DNA of 64,000 nucleotides from Dehalogenimonas etheniformans (GTDB taxonomy: Bacteria; Chloroflexota; Dehalococcoidia; Dehalococcoidales; Dehalococcoidaceae): NCBI RefSeq assembly GCF_014672715.2, contig NZ_CP058566.2, positions 1,302,001 through 1,366,000 on the forward strand, written 5' to 3'. Below are positions 53,252-61,963 of this stretch, one piece after another (position 1 is the stretch's first letter; each line of letters begins with the position of its first letter). Both the position numbers and the translations under genes were made by a program. A model generated the notes under the pieces. That model saw only the letters and a list, made by a program, of their open reading frames with translations, ran no database searches and had not been told where the DNA came from.

Positions 53252-54406
53252 ATGGATTATGTAAAGATGCTGGCTGAACTAGTAGCTATCGATACAACAG
53301 TGCCGCCGGGTAATAACTACCGCAAAGCACTTGAATACCTTGTCCCGCATTTCGAAGACACCGGATTCAACACCGAATTGGTTGATATTCCACCCGAATT
53401 CTGCGAGGGCCGCCCCGGCAGATTAGCATTGATCGGGCACCGGAGACTGCCGGGCAAACCCCGCTTGATTTTTTACGGTCATGTCGACGTCGTACCCGCG
53501 CAAGGATGGCCCGCTTTCGAACCGCGTGTCGAAGAGGGAAAAATGTTCGGACGCGGCAGCGCCGATATGAAGGGCGGCATCATCGGTTTGCTGATCGGCT
53601 TCGAGAAGATCAAAAACTCTCAATTCAAATACGATGTCTCCGTGATGATAACAACCGATGAAGAACTCAGTCAGTCGGGGCAGATCCGCTTTCTCAGGCG
53701 GTACCTTGAACCAGTGAAGGATTCCATCGTCTGGTCTCTTGATTCCAACACCGGGGGAGTCGCCGTCGCGGGGCTTGGCGCGCTGCAAATGGAAATAAAG
53801 ATCGCGGGGAAATCGGTCCACTCCGGGCTTTCCCACCTCGGGGTTAACGCGATAGAACAAGCCGTGAGAGTTATGAACTCTTTGCTGGAGCTTAAATCCA
53901 AAGTAACTTCTAAGAAATCGGCCGTACCGGCACACCCGGACACCGGGCTTAAGTTCATGGAGCCGCGGTTGAACATCAATATGGTACATGGCGGGCTCAA
54001 AGCCAACATCGTGCCCGATGAATGCACGATAACTATTGACCGCCGCCTGATTCCTGAAGAAAGCCTCGAGGAGGCGGACAAGGAAATCCGAGACCTACTT
54101 AACCAGTTCAAGGACATCCGCTGGGAAATTTCTTATGGTCTGCGGGTGCCCACCGTCCCGCCTGCCAGCGGTCCGGCAGTAGAGCGGCTCGAAAAGCTGA
54201 TCAAGGAAGTCATGGGAACGACAGGGCAATTCGGCGAAATGGGTTCCGGCGATATGGGCATCATCGTCCACGATGAGTGGAAAGGTCAAGATTTCGGTCT
54301 CGGCGTGATCCGTACCGAGTGTAACATCCATGGAAAGGACGAATTCGTGTATTTGAAGGATGTAGAAGACCTGGGAGAAATAGTAGCCCGATATCTTAGC
54401 GAATAA
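53252..54406 (+). CDS. M20-family peptidase (ArgE/DapE/CPG2 type)
   Basis: A di-zinc deacylase/peptidase of 384 residues. Metal ligands and catalytic residues are visible: His and Asp in YGHVDVVPA, Asp in GRGSADMKGGIIG, and Glu pair in TTDEELSQSG. The dimerisation domain follows (about 180-290, KSVHSGLSHLGVNAIEQAVRVM). The substrate could be acetylornithine, succinyl-DAP or a dipeptide; no arg or dap genes are near. A 12-bp hairpin follows the stop. Confidence 0.9.
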   Translation: MDYVKMLAELVAIDTTVPPGNNYRKALEYLVPHFEDTGFNTELVDIPPEFCEGRPGRLALIGHRRLPGKPRLIFYGHVDVVPAQGWPAFEPRVEEGKMFGRGSADMKGGIIGLLIGFEKIKNSQFKYDVSVMITTDEELSQSGQIRFLRRYLEPVKDSIVWSLDSNTGGVAVAGLGALQMEIKIAGKSVHSGLSHLGVNAIEQAVRVMNSLLELKSKVTSKKSAVPAHPDTGLKFMEPRLNINMVHGGLKANIVPDECTITIDRRLIPEESLEEADKEIRDLLNQFKDIRWEISYGLRVPTVPPASGPAVERLEKLIKEVMGTTGQFGEMGSGDMGIIVHDEWKGQDFGLGVIRTECNIHGKDEFVYLKDVEDLGEIVARYLSE

Positions 54407-54438
54407 AAATCGGGAAGAGGAATGATTCTTCCCGATTT
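54407..54438. terminator. Terminator between the M20 peptidase and rdhA
   Basis: Twelve pairs, AAATCGGGAAGA/TCTTCCCGATTT, around an eight-base loop between the convergent genes. On the minus strand TTTATTC follows. Confidence 0.7.
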
Positions 54439-54532
54439 GAAGGCGATTAAGGTATGGTTAAACCAGTTTTGACAAACAGGTTACAAGTGATTTAATCCCT
54501 CTTATTTCGATATAGGCGAATTTTACCTTAGG

Positions 54533-56062
54533 TCAATAGCCTCCATTGTGGGAGCCAGCCACTGTGTCATAACCATAAGCTGGATAATCCTGCGCCCACC
54601 AACTATCTACTTTATTGGTTGAAGCTCCGTACCCAAAGGTCTTGGCACCCTGATAGAACAAACCATTGAAAATATCAGTCGTACCTACAATGCCTTTTAC
54701 AACCTGGTGCACCATGGCACCGGTATTCACGTTAAAGGTACAAGTAGACATGCACATTCCGCATTGGGCAGGCAGCCCGCTATAAGCATTGTAATAGTTA
54801 CAAGCCGGCGAATCGCTCCAAAATACCTTTTTACCCCTTCCGGCACATTTGTTTGGGGCGCTCGTCCGAGGCGGGATGCCTTGTTCATGTTCGAATGCTT
54901 TTTGTGGGGGATCCCAAGATGGTTCCTTATCGTAAGTAATAACTTGGGGTGGGCAGAAATCGGCGCATTTATGGCAAGAATGACAAAAGCGATTTAATCC
55001 TGCATCGATAGGATGGGTTGGCTCAAGTGGTAGATCAGTCATGAACTCGTAGTAACCATCTATTGGACCTCGCTCTGGGCTAATAGCAACACAATGGTTG
55101 CGCGCAAGTTCAGCGGTTCCACCGAGTACCGCCGACGCTTGGGCTGCCAACAGAGGGTATGGTCCCAAACCCAGACATTGAAAACCTAACGCTTTAATGA
55201 ACGCTTGAGCCGAATTCTCTACGTCGCCACGCAGGCGATACCGACTGATGTTCGCAGCGTCAAGAACCGCAGAAGGGTTGCATCGCCAAGCATCGCGCGA
55301 CATTGGGATCGTGAAACCTACGACAAACATTTTGGGGTTATTTGGAACAACGAACTTCTCGGGAGTCACATAACCTTGGTCAACATTCTCAATTTCGATT
55401 TTGCGAGACACTGTGATTGGCGGAGGCCATTGATCGATATATGTTGCATTAAATGTCGCACCACCCCTATCCCATGAACATAACAACTTCTTTTCATTTT
55501 CGGAAAACTCGCTAACGGCGATTGCCGCAGCACCATAGAAATTCATCGCCGCTCTAAGCATTCTCAAATTGTTTTCCGGGGAATCATTCCACCGTGGCAA
55601 GCCATAAAAATCCGGCCCGGTTACCGTAGGACCCGTCCAACTGCCTGTAGCCCAGACAGCTGCACCGAGGCGAAGGGCGTTGTCCCGGAGATTGAATCCC
55701 TTTTGGCCCTGAGTTACCGCGTCTTTTCGGCATTTACCTTGCATAATCCCCACGCCGCTAGTAGCTAATACATTTTTGATTTGGTCAGCCCCGTAATACT
55801 GAGCCATAGCATGGGTAACATGGGCTGTCTCTCGAGCGTCGTACCTGGTGGTTTGTGACCAATCAATCTCTATTGTGGGGTTCCCCAATTCGCGCTCTTT
55901 AACATACCAAGGTCTTTTCCAACCATTTGAGTTCGAAACGATTGCTTCATCAATATCATGGAAAACCGGGGTTATCGCAGCTGCACCTCCTGTTCCAACT
56001 GCAGTAAGTCCTACATACTTCATGAAATCCCGACGGCTTAATGTTGAATGGAATATGGACAT
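54533..56062 (-). CDS. rdhA: Reductive dehalogenase catalytic subunit (RdhA), first copy
   Basis: Corrinoid and Fe-S enzyme that removes halogens from organohalides at the outside of the membrane. Tat signal SRRDFMKYVGLTAVG (residues 9-23). Two cluster motifs: CHSCHKCADFCPP (about 358-370) and CGMCMSTC (about 433-440) with an extra upstream Cys. The length (509 residues) is normal for RdhA. No classical B12-binding motif is expected in this family. No rdhB anchor gene lies on either side. Upstream are two B12-binding radical SAM genes. A short leader ORF with direct repeats precedes the ATG (GGAGC ribosome site). The substrate cannot be predicted. Confidence 0.93.
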   Translation of the reverse strand: MSIFHSTLSRRDFMKYVGLTAVGTGGAAAITPVFHDIDEAIVSNSNGWKRPWYVKERELGNPTIEIDWSQTTRYDARETAHVTHAMAQYYGADQIKNVLATSGVGIMQGKCRKDAVTQGQKGFNLRDNALRLGAAVWATGSWTGPTVTGPDFYGLPRWNDSPENNLRMLRAAMNFYGAAAIAVSEFSENEKKLLCSWDRGGATFNATYIDQWPPPITVSRKIEIENVDQGYVTPEKFVVPNNPKMFVVGFTIPMSRDAWRCNPSAVLDAANISRYRLRGDVENSAQAFIKALGFQCLGLGPYPLLAAQASAVLGGTAELARNHCVAISPERGPIDGYYEFMTDLPLEPTHPIDAGLNRFCHSCHKCADFCPPQVITYDKEPSWDPPQKAFEHEQGIPPRTSAPNKCAGRGKKVFWSDSPACNYYNAYSGLPAQCGMCMSTCTFNVNTGAMVHQVVKGIVGTTDIFNGLFYQGAKTFGYGASTNKVDSWWAQDYPAYGYDTVAGSHNGGY

Positions 56063-56075
56063 TCAATTTGCTCCT

Positions 56076-56159
56076 TTATGATTTTTCTCGGCTCCCTCTG
56101 GTCTCTCCCGAATACCCTCCGGTCTCTCCCGAATGCCAGTACATTGGTTACTTCCTCCT
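56076..56159 (-). promoter_or_regulatory. rdhA leader with short ORF and tandem 21-mers
   Basis: AGGAGG (56154-56159) lies nine bases before an ATG at 56144 that opens a 22-codon ORF ending at 56076, 13 bases before the rdhA start. Two adjacent 21-mers with one mismatch (56094-56114 and 56115-56135) each contain ATTCGGGAGAGACC on the minus strand. The leader of the other rdhA has related repeats. It could be a leader peptide or operator. Confidence 0.55.
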
Positions 56160-56231
56160 ATATTCACCCAATAGTGGAATACGAACTAGCCACCTCCACA
56201 GAGCACTGGGTATGGTATTTACTTCCTGGGT

Positions 56232-57716
56232 CTAGGTAGAACATCTCGGCTTCAGGGACGCGGGCTCAGGCGATACAGACTTGCCGTTGAACACGCTGGC
56301 ATATTGTTCTCTGCGGATTTTCTGCAGCTTATTCATATGCAAGTGGTATTTCAGGAGTTCCTTCATCTCCCGGTAGAGTTTGGCTGGATTGGTGAAAGCC
56401 AGCAGGAAATAGGCCGGATTATGCCGCACTGTAAACATGAACCGAACTTTGGCGTAGGTATGGTTGAAATGGGCGACATACTCGTCGATCATCTCCTGGG
56501 GCACCTGGCTCAAATTGACCTTGTGGCCGTGAGAAACGATGAATTCCGGCCACTCTTCCAAGCTCTGGGGTGCCTTGATAAGATTGTTGTTGACACAGTA
56601 GTCATAGAGCACGCTGCCAGGGATGGGGATGAAGCGAGATAGGAGATAAGCCGGGTTATCCAGCCGGTCGAGCATGGATCTTGTCGATTTCATATCCTCC
56701 ACTGTCTCCGTCGGGAAGCCATAGATAAGATAAATGACGATCCTGATCTTGTGCTTGGTCAGGAGCCAGAAGGTCTTCTCCATCTGCTCAAGAGAGATAC
56801 CCTTCTGGATGAAGTCCAGCATCCTCTGGGAGCCGGTCTCGGGTCCAAGACCCATGGCGACACAGCCGGCTTTTTTCATCAGGATAATGTCGGCTTCAGA
56901 TAGGTCGGCACGTGACTCGCAGGCCCACTTCACCTTGTTCTTGCGTTCGATGAGGATCTTGCACACCTGGCGAAGACGCTTTCTGTTGAAGGCGAAATTG
57001 TCTTCGTTGAAGCGGACAAACTTGGCATTGTAAAGTTTCTGCACTCTCTCAAGCTGCTCGACGACCCTTTCTGCTGAAAGCTCTGAAGCATATCCCCGGT
57101 CGAAGGCACTGTGGTAACAGTAAGCACATTTGTAAGCACACCCTCTTGAAGTTGAAAGGCCGATCTCCGAATACCTCTCCATCTTGACCAGATGCCAGGC
57201 AGGATCAGGGAGTTCATCGAGGTTCTTGATGAAAGGCCTTCTCTCATTGATAACCGGCTTGCCGTCCACCTTATAGCCAAGACCTTTTATCTCGGAGAGG
57301 GCAGGAGTCCCAGTCTCGAGATGTGTAACCAAGTCGAGCATGGTGTACTCGCCGGCGCCCATGACGACGAAATCAACATATGGCTCTATAACACACTGGG
57401 CGGGGAGGACGGTGGGTTGTAGATTTCCCCAGGCGATCTTAACATCGGGCAGTAATGCCTTGAACTGCTTCGACTGGAGGATGGAGCCTTCGAGGTAAGG
57501 CCCGGCGATCACCGAAAAGCCGATGAGGGCAGGTTTCCACTCCACAAAATCCTCAGGCTTCCTCTCATCGACGAATCCGTCGTAGATCTGCACCTCATGG
57601 CCTGCCCGCTCGAGTGTGGCGGCGATGTACAGGAGGCCATTAGCCAGGGTACAGCGAGCCTTGTTGTAATAAGCCTGATAGGTCGGCGAGGCGGCGTTAA
57701 CCAGTAAGACTTTCAT
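56232..57716 (-). CDS. B12-binding radical SAM protein (downstream copy)
   Basis: A 494-residue protein. The N-terminal cobalamin-binding domain (about 1-150, MKVLLVNAASPTYQAYYNKA, GLLYIAATLERAGHEVQIYDGF) lacks the classical DxHxxG signature. The radical SAM core follows, with CAYKCAYC (about residues 191-198) and FNEDNFAFNRKRL. A C-terminal helical part (PIPGSVLYDYCVNNNLI) completes it. Such class B enzymes methylate or rearrange unactivated carbons. ATG 57716 is five bases from AGGAGG, which overlaps the end of the upstream paralogue. The role beside rdhA is unknown. Confidence 0.88.
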   Translation of the reverse strand: MKVLLVNAASPTYQAYYNKARCTLANGLLYIAATLERAGHEVQIYDGFVDERKPEDFVEWKPALIGFSVIAGPYLEGSILQSKQFKALLPDVKIAWGNLQPTVLPAQCVIEPYVDFVVMGAGEYTMLDLVTHLETGTPALSEIKGLGYKVDGKPVINERRPFIKNLDELPDPAWHLVKMERYSEIGLSTSRGCAYKCAYCYHSAFDRGYASELSAERVVEQLERVQKLYNAKFVRFNEDNFAFNRKRLRQVCKILIERKNKVKWACESRADLSEADIILMKKAGCVAMGLGPETGSQRMLDFIQKGISLEQMEKTFWLLTKHKIRIVIYLIYGFPTETVEDMKSTRSMLDRLDNPAYLLSRFIPIPGSVLYDYCVNNNLIKAPQSLEEWPEFIVSHGHKVNLSQVPQEMIDEYVAHFNHTYAKVRFMFTVRHNPAYFLLAFTNPAKLYREMKELLKYHLHMNKLQKIRREQYASVFNGKSVSPEPASLKPRCST

Positions 57717-57718
57717 CA

Positions 57719-59191
57719 TTACCTCCTTGTCGTTGCAGCGACGGGAACAAGCGTCTGCTCTTTGGTTTCACCGGAGAGCTTCTTTTTAACCACCTTGTAG
57801 AAGCCGTTGACCTGGGTGTGGTACTTGACAAGCTCCCAGAGTTCCCTGGAAAACTTCTTTGGATCAGTGAAGGCGGTGAGGAAGTAGGACGGGTTGTGCT
57901 TCAGAGTAAAGCGGAAACGCTGGACAGCGTAGGTCGCTCTCCAGTGAGCGGCGGCCTCGCTCAACATCTCCTCCGGTACTTCAGAGATGTTGATCTGGTT
58001 GCTGAATCTCATGAGGTATTCCGGCCAGCCTTCCAGTTTCTCGGGAAGGGTGACCAGACCGTGCTTGACACAGTAATCGAAGAGGACGCTGCCGGGGAAG
58101 GGGACGAAACGGTTGTACATATAGTAGGGATCATCGAGGTCCTTCAGCATTCTTTGAGTAGCCTGAAAATCAGTTACGGTCTCGGTGGGGAAACCGTACA
58201 TGATGTAGACAGAGGTACGAATCCCGGCTTTAACCAAGCTCCAGAAAGTCTTCTCCATTTCAGGCACGGTGATATCTTTCTGAATGAAGTCCAGCATCCG
58301 CTGGGATCCTGTCTCAAGGCCAAGACCGACGGCGACACAGCCAGCTTTCTTCATCAAGGCGATATCGGTGTCGGATAGATCAGCCCTTGAATCACAACTC
58401 CAGTTGATTTTGAGTTTCTCCTCGATGAGGAGTCTGCAGAGCTCGCGTAGTCTCTTCCGATTAAATGTGAAGTTATCTTCGTTGAAGCGGATGTACTTCG
58501 CTCCGTACTTCTCTTTGAGGTGCTTTATCTGGGAGATGATCCGCTCAGCACCGAGGAAGCCGACGTATCCCTGGTTGTAGGTCTTGTTGTAGCAGAAGGC
58601 GCAGTGGTGAGCGCAGCCACGGGATGTGTTTAAGCCAATAACGGAATACTTCTTGACGTCCACCAGGTGCCAGGCCGGGTCCGGCATGGATTCCAGGTCT
58701 TTGATGAACTCGCGGCGTTCGTTGACGATAACATTGCCATCGCGCCTGAAGGCAAGACCTTTGATAGAGTCGAGAGAAGGGGAACCGATTCTCAAGTGCT
58801 CAAGAAGTTCTAGCAGAGTAAACTCACCCGCGCCGATAACAACGAAATCAACGGAATCTTCAGCCAGTGTCTGCTCCACCATGATAGAAGGGTGGACATT
58901 GCCCCAGGCGATCGTGGCTTCCGGCAGAAGCGATTTGAATTCCCTGGACTGGGCTACCGAGCCCTCGAGGTTGGGCCCGGTGATGACCGAAAAACCGATC
59001 AGGTCGGGGTTGAAGGCGACAAAATCCTTCGGCTCCCGCTCGTCGACGAAACCGTCGTAGATCCGGACCTCATGGCCAGCCCTCTCTAAGGCAGAGGCAA
59101 TATACAGCAGGCCGTTGGGCAGGTTGGTGTATGCCTGCGAGTAATACTGCCGATAAGCCGGGGTAGCCGAGGTGACGAGCAGGACTTTCAT
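57719..59191 (-). CDS. B12-binding radical SAM protein (upstream copy)
   Basis: A close paralogue of the next gene, 490 residues with the same architecture: MKVLLVTSATPAYRQYYSQA, GLLYIASALERAGHEVRIYDGFVDEREP, then the cluster motif CAHHCAFC (about 191-198) and RFNEDNFTFNRKRL. It clearly arose by tandem duplication. ATG 59191 follows GGAGG by eight bases; the longer frame to 59272 runs through a hairpin and is unlikely. Transcribed after rdhA. The two genes are translationally coupled (stop overlaps the ribosome site/start region). Confidence 0.88.
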   Translation of the reverse strand: MKVLLVTSATPAYRQYYSQAYTNLPNGLLYIASALERAGHEVRIYDGFVDEREPKDFVAFNPDLIGFSVITGPNLEGSVAQSREFKSLLPEATIAWGNVHPSIMVEQTLAEDSVDFVVIGAGEFTLLELLEHLRIGSPSLDSIKGLAFRRDGNVIVNERREFIKDLESMPDPAWHLVDVKKYSVIGLNTSRGCAHHCAFCYNKTYNQGYVGFLGAERIISQIKHLKEKYGAKYIRFNEDNFTFNRKRLRELCRLLIEEKLKINWSCDSRADLSDTDIALMKKAGCVAVGLGLETGSQRMLDFIQKDITVPEMEKTFWSLVKAGIRTSVYIMYGFPTETVTDFQATQRMLKDLDDPYYMYNRFVPFPGSVLFDYCVKHGLVTLPEKLEGWPEYLMRFSNQINISEVPEEMLSEAAAHWRATYAVQRFRFTLKHNPSYFLTAFTDPKKFSRELWELVKYHTQVNGFYKVVKKKLSGETKEQTLVPVAATTRR

Positions 59192-59238
59192 TCTATTTAC
59201 CTCCATCAGGTTTGGGCCGCGCTGTCCGGATGTTACTT

Positions 59239-59270
59239 GTTGGTTCCGGGAGGATTCTCCCGGAACCAAC
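59239..59270 (-). other. Very stable hairpin between rdhA and the radical SAM pair
   Basis: Fourteen perfect pairs, GTTGGTTCCGGGAG/CTCCCGGAACCAAC, with a four-base loop and no T-tail on either strand. It lies between the rdhA stop and the next ribosome site. It looks more like an mRNA processing or stability element than a full terminator. Confidence 0.65.
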
Positions 59271-59284
59271 AAACCAAAGCCAGA

Positions 59285-60853
59285 TTATAGGAATGGAGGA
59301 CTCTTCCATTTGCTATAACCACCATCATGGGCAGGGATGGTTGAATCCTGACCAAGGACCGGCAGATCGTACTCGAAGAAATGGTCGATCTTATCAGGAG
59401 CAGTCCGAGGCCAAGCGCCATAACCAAAGAGATCACCGAGCTTATAGGCTTGACCATTCAGAGCGCTAAAATTGGAGATGACACTGCGGATGACCTGATG
59501 AATCTGGGAGCCGCGATTGGTAGTAAAGGTACATTCCGCCCAGCACACCAGGCAACGGCCAGTCTCAAGACCGAACTGGCGGCACAACGGGCTGTCCTGA
59601 ATGAAGGCTTTTGTCCCATCGACGGACCACCGTGCAGTCTTGCCTGCATAACCCGGTTGTGACGCAGGATCACGACTACCGGCAGTGGCTGCATCACGTT
59701 CGAAGGTGGGTTCTTTAGCCTGGGAAATAGCGCCAGGCGGACAGTGATCAGCGCACTTGTGACAGCTGTGGCAAAAACGGAAAAGACCAGCATCGATTGG
59801 CTTACTGGAGGCCATGGGAAGATTGGTGGCAGGGGTATAAAGCCGGCCGGGAGCACCCTTTTCCGGTGTTAAGGTATAAAGCTGCTGGCGGGAAGCTTCA
59901 CCAAGTCCTGATAGGACAGCGACCGCCCCCTCTGATCCAATATAAGTTGTATCATTACCGATAACGCCTATCATCCAATAGCCGAGATACCTCAGGAAAC
60001 TATAGGTAGACGCATGGCAGTTAGCTACGTTGTTAAACGTGTTGGCGTTGGCTAAACTGCCACAGGGCGTAGGCGCCAGCCGCCACAACTCGTTAGCGCC
60101 ACCCATGGTCATGCTCCATTCGAAAACATCCTGGTTTGATGGGATCACGAGTTTGGTGGTAGTCGAATATGGCTGATCCACGGCTTCGAACACTATCGGT
60201 CGGGCAGCTGTGGCAGGCGGAGGCCAGGCATCGATATACTGGTCACCATTAGCCTTATCGCTATTGGCAAAGACAACGTGGTCCTTATCTTCCTGGGACA
60301 TCTCTACCGGATACATCAATTCGCCGCCGTACATGCGGATGGCAGTCCGTAGCAACAGAGTGCCTTCCTCTGGTGTACCGGTCCACTTCGGCTCGCCGCG
60401 CTCCGCCGGTGATTTTGATGGGGCAGGAACGGTTGTTTCAGCCCAAGTTGGGGCCGTTGCTGCGGCGACCCGCTTATAGGCGTTATTCAGAGCCTGAAAT
60501 CGTGTGTCCCAGCCAGGCTTACCGGCGGCGATCTGGGCTTTTTCGTAAGCCGCACCAGTGGTCGCACTGGCCAGCACGCGGTCTTTACCCAGGTAGTAGG
60601 CACGCATGTAAGATGATTGCCCCTGGAGAGTGGAATCGTGCCGGTGCATCAGGCTGTAATCGATATCGATGGTCGGTTTATCGACCTCTTTGACCCACCA
60701 TGGCCGTCCCGAATGGGCGGCACCATCTGATATGAGTTCGTCCAGATCGTGAAAAACGGGCCTAACCAGGGATGTGACGCCTACACCGGCGCCACCCAAG
60801 CCGAGGGCTTTCATGAACTGCCTGCGGCTCACAGTACTGTGAAACATAGACAT
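59285..60853 (-). CDS. rdhA: Reductive dehalogenase catalytic subunit (RdhA), second copy
   Basis: A 522-residue RdhA. Tat signal SRRQFMKALGLGGAGVG; both copies begin MS(I/M)FHST.SRR. Cluster motifs: CHSCHKCADHCPP (about 359-371) and CLVCWAEC (about 431-438) with an upstream Cys in PLCRQFG. Conserved Trp-rich RPWWVKEVDKPTIDID follows the signal. No rdhB is found. It lies between an activase-like radical SAM gene and two B12-binding radical SAM genes, all on the minus strand. The leader has a short ORF and paired repeats as in the other copy. ATG behind AAAGGAG. Confidence 0.93.
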   Translation of the reverse strand: MSMFHSTVSRRQFMKALGLGGAGVGVTSLVRPVFHDLDELISDGAAHSGRPWWVKEVDKPTIDIDYSLMHRHDSTLQGQSSYMRAYYLGKDRVLASATTGAAYEKAQIAAGKPGWDTRFQALNNAYKRVAAATAPTWAETTVPAPSKSPAERGEPKWTGTPEEGTLLLRTAIRMYGGELMYPVEMSQEDKDHVVFANSDKANGDQYIDAWPPPATAARPIVFEAVDQPYSTTTKLVIPSNQDVFEWSMTMGGANELWRLAPTPCGSLANANTFNNVANCHASTYSFLRYLGYWMIGVIGNDTTYIGSEGAVAVLSGLGEASRQQLYTLTPEKGAPGRLYTPATNLPMASSKPIDAGLFRFCHSCHKCADHCPPGAISQAKEPTFERDAATAGSRDPASQPGYAGKTARWSVDGTKAFIQDSPLCRQFGLETGRCLVCWAECTFTTNRGSQIHQVIRSVISNFSALNGQAYKLGDLFGYGAWPRTAPDKIDHFFEYDLPVLGQDSTIPAHDGGYSKWKSPPFL

Positions 60854-60872
60854 TCTGTTTTTCTCCTTTCAA

Positions 60873-60944
60873 TTAATAAACCGTGTTGTCTTTCCCACCG
60901 TCATCCGGTCTTTCCCGGAAGCCAACCGTCATTTTTATCCTCCC
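60873..60944 (-). promoter_or_regulatory. rdhA leader with short ORF and GGGAAAGAC repeats
   Basis: GGGAGG (60939-60944) lies six bases before an ATG at 60932 opening a 19-codon ORF that ends at 60873, 19 bases before the rdhA ATG. GGGAAAGAC occurs twice on the minus strand (60916-60908 and 60896-60888), 20 bases apart. The GGC-TTCCGGGAAAGACCGGA stretch resembles the other rdhA leader, but in another reading frame. Confidence 0.55.
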
Positions 60945-60959
60945 GATTTCTCTCAAACG

Positions 60960-61772
60960 CTAAACCAGCACTGGTATCCTGGCACTCTTGATACTAGGCT
61001 GTTCGGCAAAATCCAATTCAGCTTCAGTGGGGAAAATGCTCCTAACGCTGAATTCCCTAGGGGCGTCACGCAGGAAATGAACATTGTTGAGGTGCTTGCG
61101 AGCGGCCAACGCAGCCTTTTCAACGTCTTCGACGGTCGCCCTGGGCCAGGGGTTATCGGCGACCCTTGAATAGGCATCGAGGTGATAAAGCATCCCTGAA
61201 TCAATTGAGGCGATGAACCTGGCTAACTTTTCGATCTCTTCCGAGTCTATGTAGCCCGGGATGACTACAGTTTCTGCCAGCATAGGCACTCCGGAATCGT
61301 AGATTCGCTTAAAGTTCTTGAGGATCAATTGGTTAGAATGCCCGGTATAGTCAATATGGAGATCTTCATCGAAAGCCTTCAATCCAAAGGCCACTCTGTC
61401 GACATGAGCCAGATCCGGCATGTTTAGCCCATTGGTGAGGAGGATATTCGTCGTTGAAAGCCTGCGGTGCAGTGTTTCGGCGATCAACGGCATCGCCGGA
61501 TCGAGGGAGGCTTCCTGGCCTTCAAAGAGGACCGACCTGGCTTCAAGGTCGACCAAGGTATCGATAACCCCGTCGAAATCAATGAACCGGTTGGGCATCG
61601 AGGCTTCACCGTCCGGTTCCGCCAGATAGAGATCCATGTTGCGGTCAAGCATGGAATCGAAGGGAATCTTGCGAAGGATGCAGCCCCGGCAGGCGATGTT
61701 GCAGCCGCGGAAATGAAGGTAAGCCTGCTTAATCGAGTCGGCAAAGGCGATATTATAAACCATGGTTAGCAT
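60960..61772 (-). CDS. Radical SAM protein, activase-like
   Basis: A 270-residue radical SAM protein with the cluster motif at its N-terminus, C24-NIA-C28-RG-C31, in the position typical of pyruvate-formate-lyase-activating and organic radical activating enzymes. Later blocks: TTNILLTNGLNMPDL, DLHIDYTGHSN, and PMLAETVVIPGYIDSEEIEKLARF. There is no glycyl-radical enzyme in the window. ATG 61772 is chosen for its GAGG at five bases; a TTG one codon upstream and ATG 61763 are alternatives. First enzyme of the rdh locus, behind a large inverted-repeat leader. Confidence 0.82.
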   Translation of the reverse strand: MLTMVYNIAFADSIKQAYLHFRGCNIACRGCILRKIPFDSMLDRNMDLYLAEPDGEASMPNRFIDFDGVIDTLVDLEARSVLFEGQEASLDPAMPLIAETLHRRLSTTNILLTNGLNMPDLAHVDRVAFGLKAFDEDLHIDYTGHSNQLILKNFKRIYDSGVPMLAETVVIPGYIDSEEIEKLARFIASIDSGMLYHLDAYSRVADNPWPRATVEDVEKAALAARKHLNNVHFLRDAPREFSVRSIFPTEAELDFAEQPSIKSARIPVLV

Positions 61773-61795
61773 CAATTCCTCACCTGTTGTTTATT

Positions 61796-61921
61796 CGGCA
61801 AGCCTTGCGGTGAAACCCGATTACACCCGGGGAGGCCCACGGGAGGGGTTTCACAGCGTTTTATACCGGATCGGTCGCAACAATCCGGACACCCCGGTTT
61901 CCCCCACCGCAAGGCTTGCCG
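61796..61921 (-). promoter_or_regulatory. Large inverted-repeat leader with alternative pairings
   Basis: A perfect 17-base inverted repeat, CGGCAAGCCTTGCGGTG (61796-61812) / (61905-61921), can be extended past a bulge by GAAACC/GGTTTC. The GTGAAACC segment (61810-61817) can instead pair with GGTTTCAC (61847-61854). A CCGGAT/ATCCGG hairpin lies inside. It sits between the 27-aa ORF and the radical SAM start. It could be a regulatory RNA or a MITE-like insertion. It does not match riboswitches I know. Confidence 0.55.
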
Positions 61922-61963
61922 TGATAATGACGGAAATTCCAAGATACAAACTCCAAATTCCAA

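Noticed and set aside
61796-61921. Cobalamin riboswitch ahead of the radical SAM gene
   Set aside because: A GGGAAACCGG-like stretch is present on the minus strand, but the B12 box and the rest of the core are missing.
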